This document shows, piece by piece, positions 7,350 to 15,282 of a DNA stretch of 39,737 bases (position 1 is the first letter of the stretch; each line of letters starts with the position of its first letter). The notes beneath the pieces are model-generated. The model saw nothing but the letters and a program-made list of their open reading frames with translations, was not told where the DNA came from and made no database searches. The stretch spans positions 1-39,737 of the forward strand of contig NZ_JAKNQY010000037.1 in assembly GCF_024494355.1 (NCBI RefSeq), in the 5' to 3' direction. The stretch is from Pseudomonas sp. Q11. GTDB lineage: Bacteria; Pseudomonadota; Gammaproteobacteria; Pseudomonadales; Pseudomonadaceae. Made by a program: the position numbers and the translations under genes.

Positions 7350-7386
7350 AAAAAGCCCCGCCTTCGAGAGAAGCGCGGGGCTTTTT
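7350..7386 (+). terminator. Terminator of higBA (copy 2 of the 37-bp duplicated terminator)
   Basis: Base-for-base identical over 37 bases to the cyoE terminator at 6555-6591, 795 bases apart in direct orientation. The bases on either side differ (GCAC against CATG on the left), so the duplication ends sharply at the hairpin. Confidence 0.95.
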
Positions 7387-7414
7387 CATGAGCATTGCTC
7401 GGACTGCCGATGTT

Positions 7415-7508
7415 CCTGTGGGAGCGGGCTTGCTCGCGAATGCGGTGGGTCAGTTGACGGTGATGTTGGCTGACACGACGCCTTCGCGAGCAAGCCCGCT
7501 CCCACAGG
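7415..7508. repeat. REPIN (GCGGGCTTGCTCGCGA type)
   Basis: Inverted pair of REP sequences: CCTGTGGGAGCGGGC / TTGCTCGCGAA facing CTTCGCGAGCAAGCC / CGCTCCCACAGG, about 40 bases between the conserved cores. The two arms are of the same subtype. Confidence 0.85.
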
Positions 7509-7548
7509 TGCTTCGGCGAGCACCTAATCGCCAGGCGCCGCTGAGTCA

Positions 7549-7639
7549 GTGTGGGAGCGAGCCTGCTCGCGATGAGGCTGGCACCTTCACATCGATGCAA
7601 GCTGAACCACCGCTATCGCGAGCAGGCTCGCTCCCACAG
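7549..7639. repeat. REPIN (GCGAGCCTGCTCGCGA type)
   Basis: Inverted pair GTGTGGGAGCGAGCC... facing ...GGCTCGCTCCCACA. It ends 26 bases before the stop of the minus-strand gene at 7665. Together with the preceding REPIN and the terminator it fills the gap 7334-7664; no gene is seen there. Confidence 0.85.
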
Positions 7640-7664
7640 GGTTCTGGCGGCCGAAAAAGAAGGC

Positions 7665-8369
7665 TTATTGCTGGGCGATGCTATAGCCGTCGAACGCCTT
7701 TTGCTGTTGCAGGGCGGTGACGATGCTTTTTCGGGTGACCGGTTGTTCGGTGCCGTCGTTGTCCAGGAAAATGTCATTTTCCAGCTCGGCCTGGTCGCCT
7801 TCGCCAACGAAACTGAAGCCCAGGAATTCGAAGGCCTCGCGGTCGACGTTCGGCTTGGAGCGTGGGGTACGCAAGGGCAGGGTGACGCTGATGCCGTCCT
7901 TGCTGATGACAAATACTTCGGCCTCTTTCTTGGGCCGCGAGGCTTTGCCTTTGCTGCCGCTCGGGTTGCTGATGGCCTGATGGGTCTGGTTCAGCACTTT
8001 CAGGGCCAGGCCATAAACCAGTTCCTGGAAGGCCGGATCGTCCTTGTAGCTGGACAGGATACGGCTGATGGGGAAGCGGCTGCTCAGGTCTTCCAGTGCC
8101 GCGAAATCGGCGGCTTCGGCGTCCTTGAGCTGCTTGAGCTGGCCCATCAGTTCGTAGGCCTTGTCATCGTCGAACGCGTCATGGGCCTGGCGGATGGCGT
8201 TGCGCAGCTCGCGGATCTGGTCGCTTTCGCGGTTCGACTGGAACGCATCGAGAACCATCTCACTGATGCTTTTGGCCTGAGGCAGATGCTGTGAAAGATT
8301 GATGGAGTTTTCGTATTCCGCTTTGGACGACAGAGTGACTACGGATTCAGCGGTATTGGAATCGGACAT
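7665..8369 (-). CDS. Unrecognised 234-aa cytoplasmic protein
   Basis: I do not recognise a family. The protein is hydrophilic and acidic in its N-terminal half, has no signal peptide or membrane segment, and is rich in predicted helix (about residues 10-135). A short Lys/Arg/Ser-rich linker (about 136-150, SGSKGKASRPKKEAE) leads into a predicted beta-rich C-terminal part (about 150-234, containing VFVISKDGISVTLPLRT). This suggests two domains. Codon use matches the neighbours and the frame is intact for 705 bases, so it is a real gene. The ATG at 8369 has only a weak ribosome site. The same-strand gene upstream (8508-9521) is a diguanylate cyclase, 138 bases away; co-transcription is possible but not shown. 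Confidence 0.75.
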   Translation of the reverse strand: MSDSNTAESVVTLSSKAEYENSINLSQHLPQAKSISEMVLDAFQSNRESDQIRELRNAIRQAHDAFDDDKAYELMGQLKQLKDAEAADFAALEDLSSRFPISRILSSYKDDPAFQELVYGLALKVLNQTHQAISNPSGSKGKASRPKKEAEVFVISKDGISVTLPLRTPRSKPNVDREAFEFLGFSFVGEGDQAELENDIFLDNDGTEQPVTRKSIVTALQQQKAFDGYSIAQQ

Positions 8370-8507
8370 TGAAATTTCACTACTTCTGTTAGCTGGATGA
8401 GGCGGGAAAGGCGTTGAGCTTTTTTCCGGTCGCCTAATCTATTGGACCCGGGCGGCGTTGTCACGGTTGAACCGGTGGCAGGCCGGTATTTGTTGTTCAG
8501 GTACGCA

Positions 8508-9521
8508 TCATTGGCAGATCACATTCTTGCCGGCCATCTTGGAGCGATACAACGCCTGGTCCGCCCGGTCCAGCAGCACGGTGTGCTGTTCATCCTCGCG
8601 CCGCTGGACCACACCGAAGCTCATAGTGACCTGGAAGTCGCCCACCGGCAGCAGATCGGACAGGCTCCGGCGAATGGTTTCGGCCATCAGGCAGGCGTTG
8701 GCCAGGGAGGTGTTGGGCAAAATCATGATGAATTCATCGCCGCCCCAGCGTACGAGCAAGTCGCCGTCGCGTTCGCAGCGTTTCACGGCCTGTACCACTT
8801 GCACCAGCGCCGCATCGCCGAAAGCATGACCGTAACGATCATTGATGTCCTTGAAGTCATCGACGTCCATGGCGATCAGTGACAAGGACTCGCGAAAGCG
8901 CTGGGCACGCTCGCAGGCCAGCGGCAGTGCCTGTTCGAGGCGATAGCGGTTGGCGATCCCCGTCAGGGCATCGGTTTCGGCGAGCCTGCGGTTTTCGTCT
9001 AGCTGGATCTGCAACTGGTGATTGACCCGGGACAGTTCCAGGGTGCGCTCCTGGATGACGGCTTCCAGCGATTTGTTGCGCCGTTCCAGTTGTTCGAACA
9101 GGCGCTTCTTGTCGTCAATGCTGCGATGGGCGCCGATCATCCGCGCCACCGTGCCGTCGGGGTTACGGGCGATCACATAGCCACGGTCCTCGATCCACAT
9201 CCAAGAGCCGTCGCGTGTTCGACAGCGGTATTCGGCTTGATAGTGGTGGGAGCGTTGTTGCAGGTGGGCGTCGAACAAAGCCATCACCTGCGGATAATCA
9301 TCGGGATGGATCACGCTTTCCCAAGTCAGCACGGTGTTGTCGAGTGAGTGAGGCAGATACCCCAGCATCGTGTACCAACCGGGGTTGCGGTAGACGAACC
9401 CGGTGTTGGCGTTCCAGTCCCAGATGCCATCGCTGACCAGCTCAAGGATGGTGTGCAGCACACTTTCGTCCAGACCGGACAGGTCGAGGCGCAGCATATC
9501 GATGTTCGAGGCGTCGCCCAT
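8508..9521 (-). CDS. PAS-GGDEF diguanylate cyclase
   Basis: Makes cyclic di-GMP from two GTP. The 337-aa protein has a PAS domain of the PAS_3 type (about 26-137, with IWDWNANTGFVYRNPGW and the typical W.W.EDRG end). A coiled-coil linker (about 138-180) follows, then a GGDEF domain (about 182-337) with an intact active-site GGDEF at 260-264. The product-inhibition I-site RxxD is present as Arg251-Asp254, five residues before GGDEF. There is no signal peptide or membrane helix, so it is a cytoplasmic sensor-enzyme; the PAS ligand is unknown. A TTG at 9551 opens the frame, but the ATG at 9521 follows GAGGAAACGACG, so it is the likely start. Confidence 0.92.
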   Translation of the reverse strand: MGDASNIDMLRLDLSGLDESVLHTILELVSDGIWDWNANTGFVYRNPGWYTMLGYLPHSLDNTVLTWESVIHPDDYPQVMALFDAHLQQRSHHYQAEYRCRTRDGSWMWIEDRGYVIARNPDGTVARMIGAHRSIDDKKRLFEQLERRNKSLEAVIQERTLELSRVNHQLQIQLDENRRLAETDALTGIANRYRLEQALPLACERAQRFRESLSLIAMDVDDFKDINDRYGHAFGDAALVQVVQAVKRCERDGDLLVRWGGDEFIMILPNTSLANACLMAETIRRSLSDLLPVGDFQVTMSFGVVQRREDEQHTVLLDRADQALYRSKMAGKNVICQ

Positions 9522-9628
9522 CGTCGTTTCCTCAATCAGCCTTGATATCAAAATGCTTGTCCAAGGATGAAGAGTAGCTGATGGGGCGCGGGGGGCACTA
9601 GCGGGGGATATTCAGACGGGGTTTGCTT

Positions 9629-9762
9629 TTGTGGCGAGGGGATTTATCCCCGCTGGGTTGCGTAGCAACCCCAAGGCTGTCGGTTCACATGGCAGGTGAG
9701 TCGGGTTTGATGACTTTTGGGGCCGCTACGCGACCCAGCGGGGATAAATCCCCTCGCCACAA
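9629..9762. repeat. REPIN of the GTGGCGAGGGGATTTATCCCC type
   Basis: Inverted pair of a second REP family: TTGTGGCGAGGGGATTTATC at the left and GATAAATCCCCTCGCCACAA at the right. Inner arms CCCCGCTGGGT.GCGTAG and CTACGCGACCCAGCGGGG also pair. It lies between the diguanylate cyclase and the LysR gene. Confidence 0.85.
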
Positions 9763-9764
9763 CA

Positions 9765-10682
9765 TCATTCGGCTTGGGTTTGGGGTTTACCCCATTGCTG
9801 CATCGCAAATTCGACAAAGCTGCGCAGCTTCGGCAGCCGGTAGCGATCCTGGGCATACATCAGGTTCATTGGGCGATGGGGAAGTTGATAGTCCTGCAGC
9901 AGCGCTACCAGATGACCTTCCTCCAGATCTTGGGCCACCAGTGCATCGGGAAGCATGACCACGCCCATGCCGGCCAGGGCCGTACGGTGCAGGCCCGAGG
10001 AGCTGTTGATCAACATCGGCCCGGTCACCGGCACCTTGATTTCACCTTCCGGCCCGTTGATGGGCCAATGATCCTGGGCGAAGCGCCACTCGTCGCCGGC
10101 CGAATAGGCGAATGACAGGCAGTCGTGCTGCTCCAGGTCGCCGGGTTTTCGCGGGGTGCCTCGGCGCGCCAGGTAGGCCTGGGATGCGCAGATGGTCAGG
10201 GTGTAATCCATCAAGGGGCGGGCGATCAGCTTCGGGTCGGGGGGGCCGAGACGGATGGCGACGTCGAAGCCGTGATCCAGCAGGTCCAGGCGTTGATTGG
10301 TCAGCACCACGTCGAGTTTGAGCTGGGGATGGAGCCGGCTGAATTCGGCCAGTGCCGGCGCAAGGCGTTCGGTGCCGAAGGTCAATGGTGCGGTGATGCG
10401 CAAGGTACCGGTGGGCTCGCCTTGCGTTTGCTCGGCCAGCCGTTCGGAGTCGGCCACCAGCCCTAGCACTTCCAGGCAGCGCTGATAGTAGGACGAGCCG
10501 AATTCCGTCAGGCGCTGGCGACGAGTCGTACGGTTGATCAGGCGCACCCCGAGGCGTTGCTCCAGCGCACGAAGGTGATTACCCACCATCGTGGTGGACA
10601 TTTCGCACGCCTGGGCCGCCGCCGTCAGGCTCCCGGTTTCCACTACCTTGACGTAAACAGTCATTGCCTGGAACAGATCCAT
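9765..10682 (-). CDS. LysR-family transcriptional regulator
   Basis: A 305-aa regulator with an N-terminal winged helix-turn-helix (about 1-60, with GSLTAAAQACEMSTTMVGNHLRALE) and a periplasmic-binding-like effector domain (about 90-295). It belongs to the subgroup with TTRRQRLTEFGSSYYQRC after the DNA-binding domain (CrgA/DmlR-like). The frame opens with a TTG at 10688, but the ATG at 10682 is preferred. It is divergent from the aminotransferase gene starting at 10781, so it probably controls that gene and itself from the shared 98-base gap. The effector is unknown. Confidence 0.9.
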   Translation of the reverse strand: MDLFQAMTVYVKVVETGSLTAAAQACEMSTTMVGNHLRALEQRLGVRLINRTTRRQRLTEFGSSYYQRCLEVLGLVADSERLAEQTQGEPTGTLRITAPLTFGTERLAPALAEFSRLHPQLKLDVVLTNQRLDLLDHGFDVAIRLGPPDPKLIARPLMDYTLTICASQAYLARRGTPRKPGDLEQHDCLSFAYSAGDEWRFAQDHWPINGPEGEIKVPVTGPMLINSSSGLHRTALAGMGVVMLPDALVAQDLEEGHLVALLQDYQLPHRPMNLMYAQDRYRLPKLRSFVEFAMQQWGKPQTQAE

Positions 10683-10780
10683 TATCAAGCCTGGCTTCTA
10701 AATGATTGAAGGAAAGCAGTGTTTATCCAGCAAGAGTGGCTAACCATACTGGAAAAAACCACCTGATGGAGCTTGAAGCC

Positions 10781-11956
10781 ATGACCGCCGCCTGCCTGAT
10801 GACCACCTACCAACCCCTGGCGCTGAATTTTACCCATGGGTTGGGTACGCGCCTGTGGGATCAGGACGGTCGCGAGTACCTGGATGCAGTGGCAGGCGTG
10901 GCAGTGACCAATGTCGGCCACTCCCACCCTCGGCTGGTGGCTGCCATCAGCGAGCAGGCTGGCCTGCTGCTGCATACGTCCAACCTGTACGGCATCGACT
11001 GGCAGCAACGGCTGGCACAAAAACTCACTCAGCTCTCAGCAATGGAGCGGGTGTTTTTTAACAACTCCGGTGCCGAGGCCAACGAAACCGCTCTGAAACT
11101 GGCGCGCCTGTATGGCTGGCACAAAGGTGTCGAGCAGCCGTTGGTGGTGGTCATGGAAAATGCATTTCACGGACGTACATTGGGCACCTTGTCCGCCAGT
11201 GATGGCCCAGCGGTGCGCTTGGGCTTCAATCGGTTGCCGGGGGACTTCATCAAGGTGCCATTTGGTGATCTGGCGGCGCTGGAACATATCCAGCAGGTCC
11301 ACGGCGAGCGCATCGTTGCGGTCCTGGTGGAACCGATCCAGGGCGAAAGCGGCGTGCAACTGGCGCCGCCGGGCTATCTCAAGGCCTTGCGGCAACTGTG
11401 CACACGGCGCGCCTGGTTGCTGATGCTCGACGAGATCCAGACCGGCATCGGCCGCACCGGCCAATGGTTTGCGTTCCAGCACGAAGGCATCGCGCCGGAC
11501 GTCATGACCCTGGCCAAGGGCTTGGGCAACGGCGTGCCCATCGGCGCCTGTGTGGCCCGGGGCAAAGCGGCCGAACTGTTTACGCCCGGCAGTCATGGCA
11601 GCACCTTCGGCGGCAATCCGCTGGCCTGTCGAGTCGGCTGCACAGTGCTGGACATCATCCAGGAGCAAGGTCTGCTGGACAACGCCAGGCATCAGGGTGA
11701 ACAGTTGCTCAACCGGCTGACGGCTGAACTGGCGGACAACCCGAACGTGCTGGCGATTCGCGGCCAGGGGTTGATGATCGGCGTCGAACTCAAGCAGCCG
11801 GTCCGCGACCTGACTCTTTGCGCCGCACGGGACCACGGTTTGCTGATCAATGTCACTCGCGGCAAGACCATCCGTCTGCTACCGCCGTTGACGATCGATG
11901 GACGGGAAGTGGAGATGATCGTCAGGGGCGTGAGCCGGTGCCTGAAGATAGACTAG
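10781..11956 (+). CDS. Class III aminotransferase, acetylornithine aminotransferase (ArgD)-like
   Basis: PLP enzyme of the acetylornithine / succinylornithine transaminase group, 391 aa. PLP-binding Lys247 (TLAKGLGNG), Asp217 (LMLDEIQTG) and the NNSGAEANE loop (94-102) are present. Upstream TTG (10706) and ATG (10766) starts exist, but GGAG at 10768-10771 lies 9 bases before the ATG at 10781. It is not in an arginine operon; it stands divergent from a LysR gene. It could therefore be a second, regulated paralogue acting on ornithine, diamines or related omega-amino substrates. The substrate cannot be read from the sequence. Confidence 0.85.
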   Translation: MTAACLMTTYQPLALNFTHGLGTRLWDQDGREYLDAVAGVAVTNVGHSHPRLVAAISEQAGLLLHTSNLYGIDWQQRLAQKLTQLSAMERVFFNNSGAEANETALKLARLYGWHKGVEQPLVVVMENAFHGRTLGTLSASDGPAVRLGFNRLPGDFIKVPFGDLAALEHIQQVHGERIVAVLVEPIQGESGVQLAPPGYLKALRQLCTRRAWLLMLDEIQTGIGRTGQWFAFQHEGIAPDVMTLAKGLGNGVPIGACVARGKAAELFTPGSHGSTFGGNPLACRVGCTVLDIIQEQGLLDNARHQGEQLLNRLTAELADNPNVLAIRGQGLMIGVELKQPVRDLTLCAARDHGLLINVTRGKTIRLLPPLTIDGREVEMIVRGVSRCLKID

Positions 11957-12069
11957 GCCAGGTGCGACATGGCTGGACGGAATTTTTGCCAATTGCCGCG
12001 TTCCAACGCCAGCCAGAGTCGATAGCCTAAGCTCTGACACTTCAGAACTAAAATACCAGGAGCATCTTC

Positions 12070-12804
12070 ATGTTCACCTCGCGTCGCTTGATTGTTGTCG
12101 CAACCGCTGTGGCCCTGCTGTCCGGCTGCGCGTCGCCTAACCCTTATGACAACCAGGGGCAGGCCTCCACAGAGTCCTCCGGCATGAGCAAGACCGCCAA
12201 GTACGGCGGCCTCGGTGCATTGGCCGGTGCATTGGCCGGTGCGGCCATCGGTCACGATAACCGCGGCAAGGGTGCGTTGATCGGCGCTGCGGTCGTGGGG
12301 GCTTCCGCGGCCGGTTACGGTTACTACGCCGACCAGCAGGAAAAGAAACTGCGTGCCAGCATGGCCAATACCGGCGTTGAAGTGCAGCGCCAGGGCGACC
12401 AGATCAAACTGATCATGCCGGGCAACATCACCTTCGCCACCGACTCGGCGAACATCGCGTCCAGCTTCTACCAGCCGCTGAACAACCTGGCCAACTCCCT
12501 CAGGGAGTTCAACCAGAATCAGATCGAAATCGTGGGTTATACCGACAGCACCGGCAGCCGTCAGCACAACATGGATCTGTCTCAGCGTCGTGCACAGAGC
12601 GTGGCGACCTACCTGACGTCCCAGGGTGTCAGCGGCGCCAACCTGACCGCCCGCGGTGCCGGCCCGGATAATCCGGTGGCCAGCAACGCCGACGTCAATG
12701 GCCGTGCGCAAAACCGCCGTGTCGAAGTCAACCTCAAGGCCATTCCGGGCCTGCAATATCAGGCGCCGGCGCAGCAGGGGCAGACTTACCAGCAGTACCC
12801 ATAA
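12070..12804 (+). CDS. OmpA-family outer-membrane lipoprotein (glycine-zipper type)
   Basis: A 244-aa lipoprotein with signal peptide ending LLSGC (Cys20). A glycine-zipper hydrophobic segment follows (about 49-90, repeated GALAGA motifs), then a C-terminal OmpA peptidoglycan-binding domain (about 118-235) with the conserved D...R..R.A..V..YL and NRRVEV features. It resembles E. coli YiaD and probably ties the outer membrane to the cell wall. It is a single gene with GGAG before the ATG, and a perfect terminator follows 22 bases after the stop. Confidence 0.9.
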   Translation: MFTSRRLIVVATAVALLSGCASPNPYDNQGQASTESSGMSKTAKYGGLGALAGALAGAAIGHDNRGKGALIGAAVVGASAAGYGYYADQQEKKLRASMANTGVEVQRQGDQIKLIMPGNITFATDSANIASSFYQPLNNLANSLREFNQNQIEIVGYTDSTGSRQHNMDLSQRRAQSVATYLTSQGVSGANLTARGAGPDNPVASNADVNGRAQNRRVEVNLKAIPGLQYQAPAQQGQTYQQYP

Positions 12805-12826
12805 CCGCTGGGCGGTAAATGAAAGG

Positions 12827-12856
12827 GGGCCCCTGAAAACAGGGGCCCTCTTTTTT
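12827..12856 (+). terminator. Terminator of the OmpA-family gene
   Basis: Perfect stem GGGCCCCTG / CAGGGGCCC with an AAAA loop, followed by TCTTTTTT. Confidence 0.95.
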
Positions 12857-12875
12857 GCGGCTAGCGTTTGGACCT

Positions 12876-13010
12876 TTGTGGCGAGGGAGCTTGCTCCCGC
12901 TGGGCTGCGAAGCAGCCCCCAAAATCTATCGACTCAATCCCCAGACACATCGTGGTGGCTGGTTTTGGGCCTGCTGCGCAGTCCAGCGGGAGCAAGCTCC
13001 CTCGCCACAA
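12876..13010. repeat. REPIN of the GTGGCGAGGGAGCTTGCTCCC type
   Basis: Inverted pair TTGTGGCGAGGGAGCTTGC... facing ...GCAAGCTCCCTCGCCACAA, with inner arms CCCGCTGGGCTGCGAAGCAG and CTGCGCAGTCCAGCGGG. It marks the left border of the ectoine island, just 24 bases beyond the ehuA stop. Confidence 0.85.
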
Positions 13011-13034
13011 CAGTGTTCACTTTAGTAGATAGGT

Positions 13035-13904
13035 TCAGTTCGCCTCTTTCACCGCACTGAGAAACGCACACGTGCGCTCCTGCTGCGGGTTTTCGAAGAT
13101 CTGCGCCGGAGTGCCCTGTTCGTGGATCTGCCCTTTGTAGAAGAAGCACACCCGGTCGGCGAACTCCCGGGCGAAGCCCATCTGGTGGGTCACCATCAGC
13201 ATGGTCAGGTTGTGCTCGGCCCCCAGTTTGCGGATCACATTCAGCACTTCACCACACAGTTCCGGATCGAGCGCCGAGGTCACTTCATCAAACAGCATCA
13301 CCTTGGGTCGCATCGCCAGCGCCCGGGCAATCGCCACCCGTTGTTGCTGGCCGCCGGACAACTGCGAAGGGTAATGGTCGAGCTTGCTGCCCAGGCCCAC
13401 CAGCTCCAGTAAATCGGCCGCGCGCTCCCGGGCTTCCTTAGGATTCATGCCCAGCACCTGCACGGGGGCCTCGATCACGTTTTGCAGCGCGGTCATGTGG
13501 GGGAACAGGTTGAAGCTCTGGAACACCATGCCGATCTTGCCGCGCACCCGGCGGATGTGCCGGTCGTTGGCCGGCACCAGCACGCCGTTGCGGTTGGGCA
13601 TGTGGGTCAGGGAGTCATCTTCGATGCGGATCTGGCCCTGGTCGATGCCTTCCAGGGTCATCAGCACCCGCAACAATGTCGACTTGCCCGAGCCGCTGGG
13701 GCCGATGATCGCGACTTTTTCACCGGGCGCGACATCCAGGTTCAGATGGTCGAGTACCGTAAAGCTGCCATAGCTTTTGGTCACGTCCTGGAAACTGACA
13801 ATCGGCCGGCACGGTGTCTGATCTTGCATGGCCGGGGCCTCCTGCTGCGACGCCAGCGTGCTGCGCCGGGACAAATCGGTGGGCGAGGACAGGGGTAAAG
13901 TCAT
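13035..13904 (-). CDS. ehuA: Ectoine/hydroxyectoine ABC transporter ATP-binding protein (EhuA)
   Basis: ATPase of the ectoine importer, polar amino-acid transporter family, 289 aa. Walker A is GPSGSGKS (68-75). Q-loop, signature LSGGQQQRVAIARAL, Walker B VMLFDEVTSALDP and the switch His in MVTHQMGF are intact. It carries about 30 extra residues before the ABC domain compared with typical amino-acid ATPases. An internal Met26 could be the true start, but the ATG at 13904 overlaps the ehuD stop by one base and has GGAGC upstream. Last gene of ehuBCDA. Assignment to ectoine rests on the adjacent enuR-eut-doe genes. Confidence 0.88.
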   Translation of the reverse strand: MTLPLSSPTDLSRRSTLASQQEAPAMQDQTPCRPIVSFQDVTKSYGSFTVLDHLNLDVAPGEKVAIIGPSGSGKSTLLRVLMTLEGIDQGQIRIEDDSLTHMPNRNGVLVPANDRHIRRVRGKIGMVFQSFNLFPHMTALQNVIEAPVQVLGMNPKEARERAADLLELVGLGSKLDHYPSQLSGGQQQRVAIARALAMRPKVMLFDEVTSALDPELCGEVLNVIRKLGAEHNLTMLMVTHQMGFAREFADRVCFFYKGQIHEQGTPAQIFENPQQERTCAFLSAVKEAN

Positions 13905-14560
13905 TAGCGTAGCTCCATGCGCGTTTCAAGGCGCCGTACCAGATAGGCCAAGGCGAGGCTCAGGGCGAGGAAGAACAGGCCGACCATGGTGATCGGCTCC
14001 AGGTAACGGAAATGCTCGGAGCCGATGTTCTTGGCCTGCTGCATGATTTCCACCACAGTGATCGCCGACAGCACCGGCGTGTCCTTGAGCATCGCCACCA
14101 GGTAATTGCCCAGCGGCGGTATGATCGGCCGCAGCGCCTGGGGCAGGATGATGTTGCGGTAAGCGTTGTACGGAGCGATGTTCAGCGCCGTCACCGCTTC
14201 CCACTGCGCCCGCGGCACCGCGTCAAGGCCGCTGCGATAGACCTCGGCGATATAGCAGGCGTAGTGCAGGCCGATACCGAGGATGCCGACTTGCATCGCC
14301 GTCAGGCTCAAGCCGTAGTTAGGCAGCACGTAATAGAGGAAGTACACCTGGATCAGCAGCGGTGTGCTGCGGATGAACTCGATCACAGCGGTGGCCGGCC
14401 ATGACAGCCAGATTTTTCGGCTGCGCCGACCAATTGCCAGGAACAGTCCCAGGACAATCGCGATCAGAAAACCGATCAGGGTGATGCCCACCGTGTTGAG
14501 GGAGGCGCGCAGCAAGTCCGGCAGGATCTGTGCGGCGTAGGACCAGTCGAACAGGGTCAT
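13904..14560 (-). CDS. ehuD: Ectoine/hydroxyectoine ABC transporter permease (EhuD)
   Basis: Membrane permease of the HisM/GlnP family, 218 aa, about five helices. It has the EAA loop that contacts the ATPase (about residues 130-155, EAVTALNIAPYNAYRNIILPQALR). It overlaps ehuC by 4 bases (ATGA) and ehuA by 1 base, so the three are translationally coupled. It pairs with EhuC to form the heterodimeric channel. Confidence 0.88.
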   Translation of the reverse strand: MTLFDWSYAAQILPDLLRASLNTVGITLIGFLIAIVLGLFLAIGRRSRKIWLSWPATAVIEFIRSTPLLIQVYFLYYVLPNYGLSLTAMQVGILGIGLHYACYIAEVYRSGLDAVPRAQWEAVTALNIAPYNAYRNIILPQALRPIIPPLGNYLVAMLKDTPVLSAITVVEIMQQAKNIGSEHFRYLEPITMVGLFFLALSLALAYLVRRLETRMELR

Positions 14561-15216
14561 GACAGACCTCCACGCATCCGGCCCCGGCTCAGTCGTCGCT
14601 CGACATGGCGCATGCCGAAGTTGATGGCTTGGGCAAGGATGAAATACATCACCAGCGCCAGGCTGAAGATCTCCAGTGTCTGGAAGGTTGCCTGATCCAG
14701 TTGCCGTGCTCGGAAGCTCAGGTCGGACAACGTGATCAACGACACCAGCGACGTGTTCTTCAGCAATTCGATCAGCAGGTTGGTGCCCGGGGGGATCGCC
14801 GCCAGCAGGGCCTGGGGCAGGATGATCCGTTTGAAACGCTTGAAACCACTGAAATTCAGCGCCGTGCAGGCTTCGTATTGCCCTTTGGCCACCGAGCTGA
14901 TGGCGCCGCGCATGACTTCGGCACCATAAGCGCCGATGTGCAGGCCCAGGCCGACAATCGCCACGGCGTAGGGGCTCAATTCAATGTTGAACGGCGGCAG
15001 TGGCAGCACGAAGAACAACCAGAACAGTTGCACCAGCAGCGACGTGCCACGAAACACTTCGATGTAAGTGATGGAAAACCAGCGCAGCGCTCGCCATGGC
15101 GACAGTCGTCCCAGGGCCGCCAGTACCGCGCTGACAATTGCCAGCAGCGAGCCGAAAAAGGTCACCTGAAGCGTGACCCAGGCCCCTTGAATCAATAACG
15201 GAAGTAATTCGCCCAT
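14557..15216 (-). CDS. ehuC: Ectoine/hydroxyectoine ABC transporter permease (EhuC)
   Basis: Second membrane permease of the importer, 219 aa, of the same HisM/GlnP family with about five helices. The EAA loop EACTALNFSGFKRFKRIILPQALL lies at about 128-151. It starts 66 bases after the ehuB stop; a stable hairpin sits in that gap. Confidence 0.88.
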   Translation of the reverse strand: MGELLPLLIQGAWVTLQVTFFGSLLAIVSAVLAALGRLSPWRALRWFSITYIEVFRGTSLLVQLFWLFFVLPLPPFNIELSPYAVAIVGLGLHIGAYGAEVMRGAISSVAKGQYEACTALNFSGFKRFKRIILPQALLAAIPPGTNLLIELLKNTSLVSLITLSDLSFRARQLDQATFQTLEIFSLALVMYFILAQAINFGMRHVERRLSRGRMRGGLS

Positions 15217-15245
15217 GGTTCAACCCGATATCCGATGAAGCAGGG

Positions 15246-15278
15246 AACAGGCATCACGCACCGCGCGTCATGCCTGTT
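15246..15278 (-). other. Intercistronic hairpin between ehuB and ehuC
   Basis: AACAGGCAT-C-ACGC pairs with GCGT-C-ATGCCTGTT around a 5-base loop (one C-C mismatch). There is no T run on the transcribed strand, so it looks like an mRNA-stability or processing element. Such elements often follow binding-protein genes so that more binding protein than permease is made. Confidence 0.6.
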
Positions 15279-15282
15279 TCGG

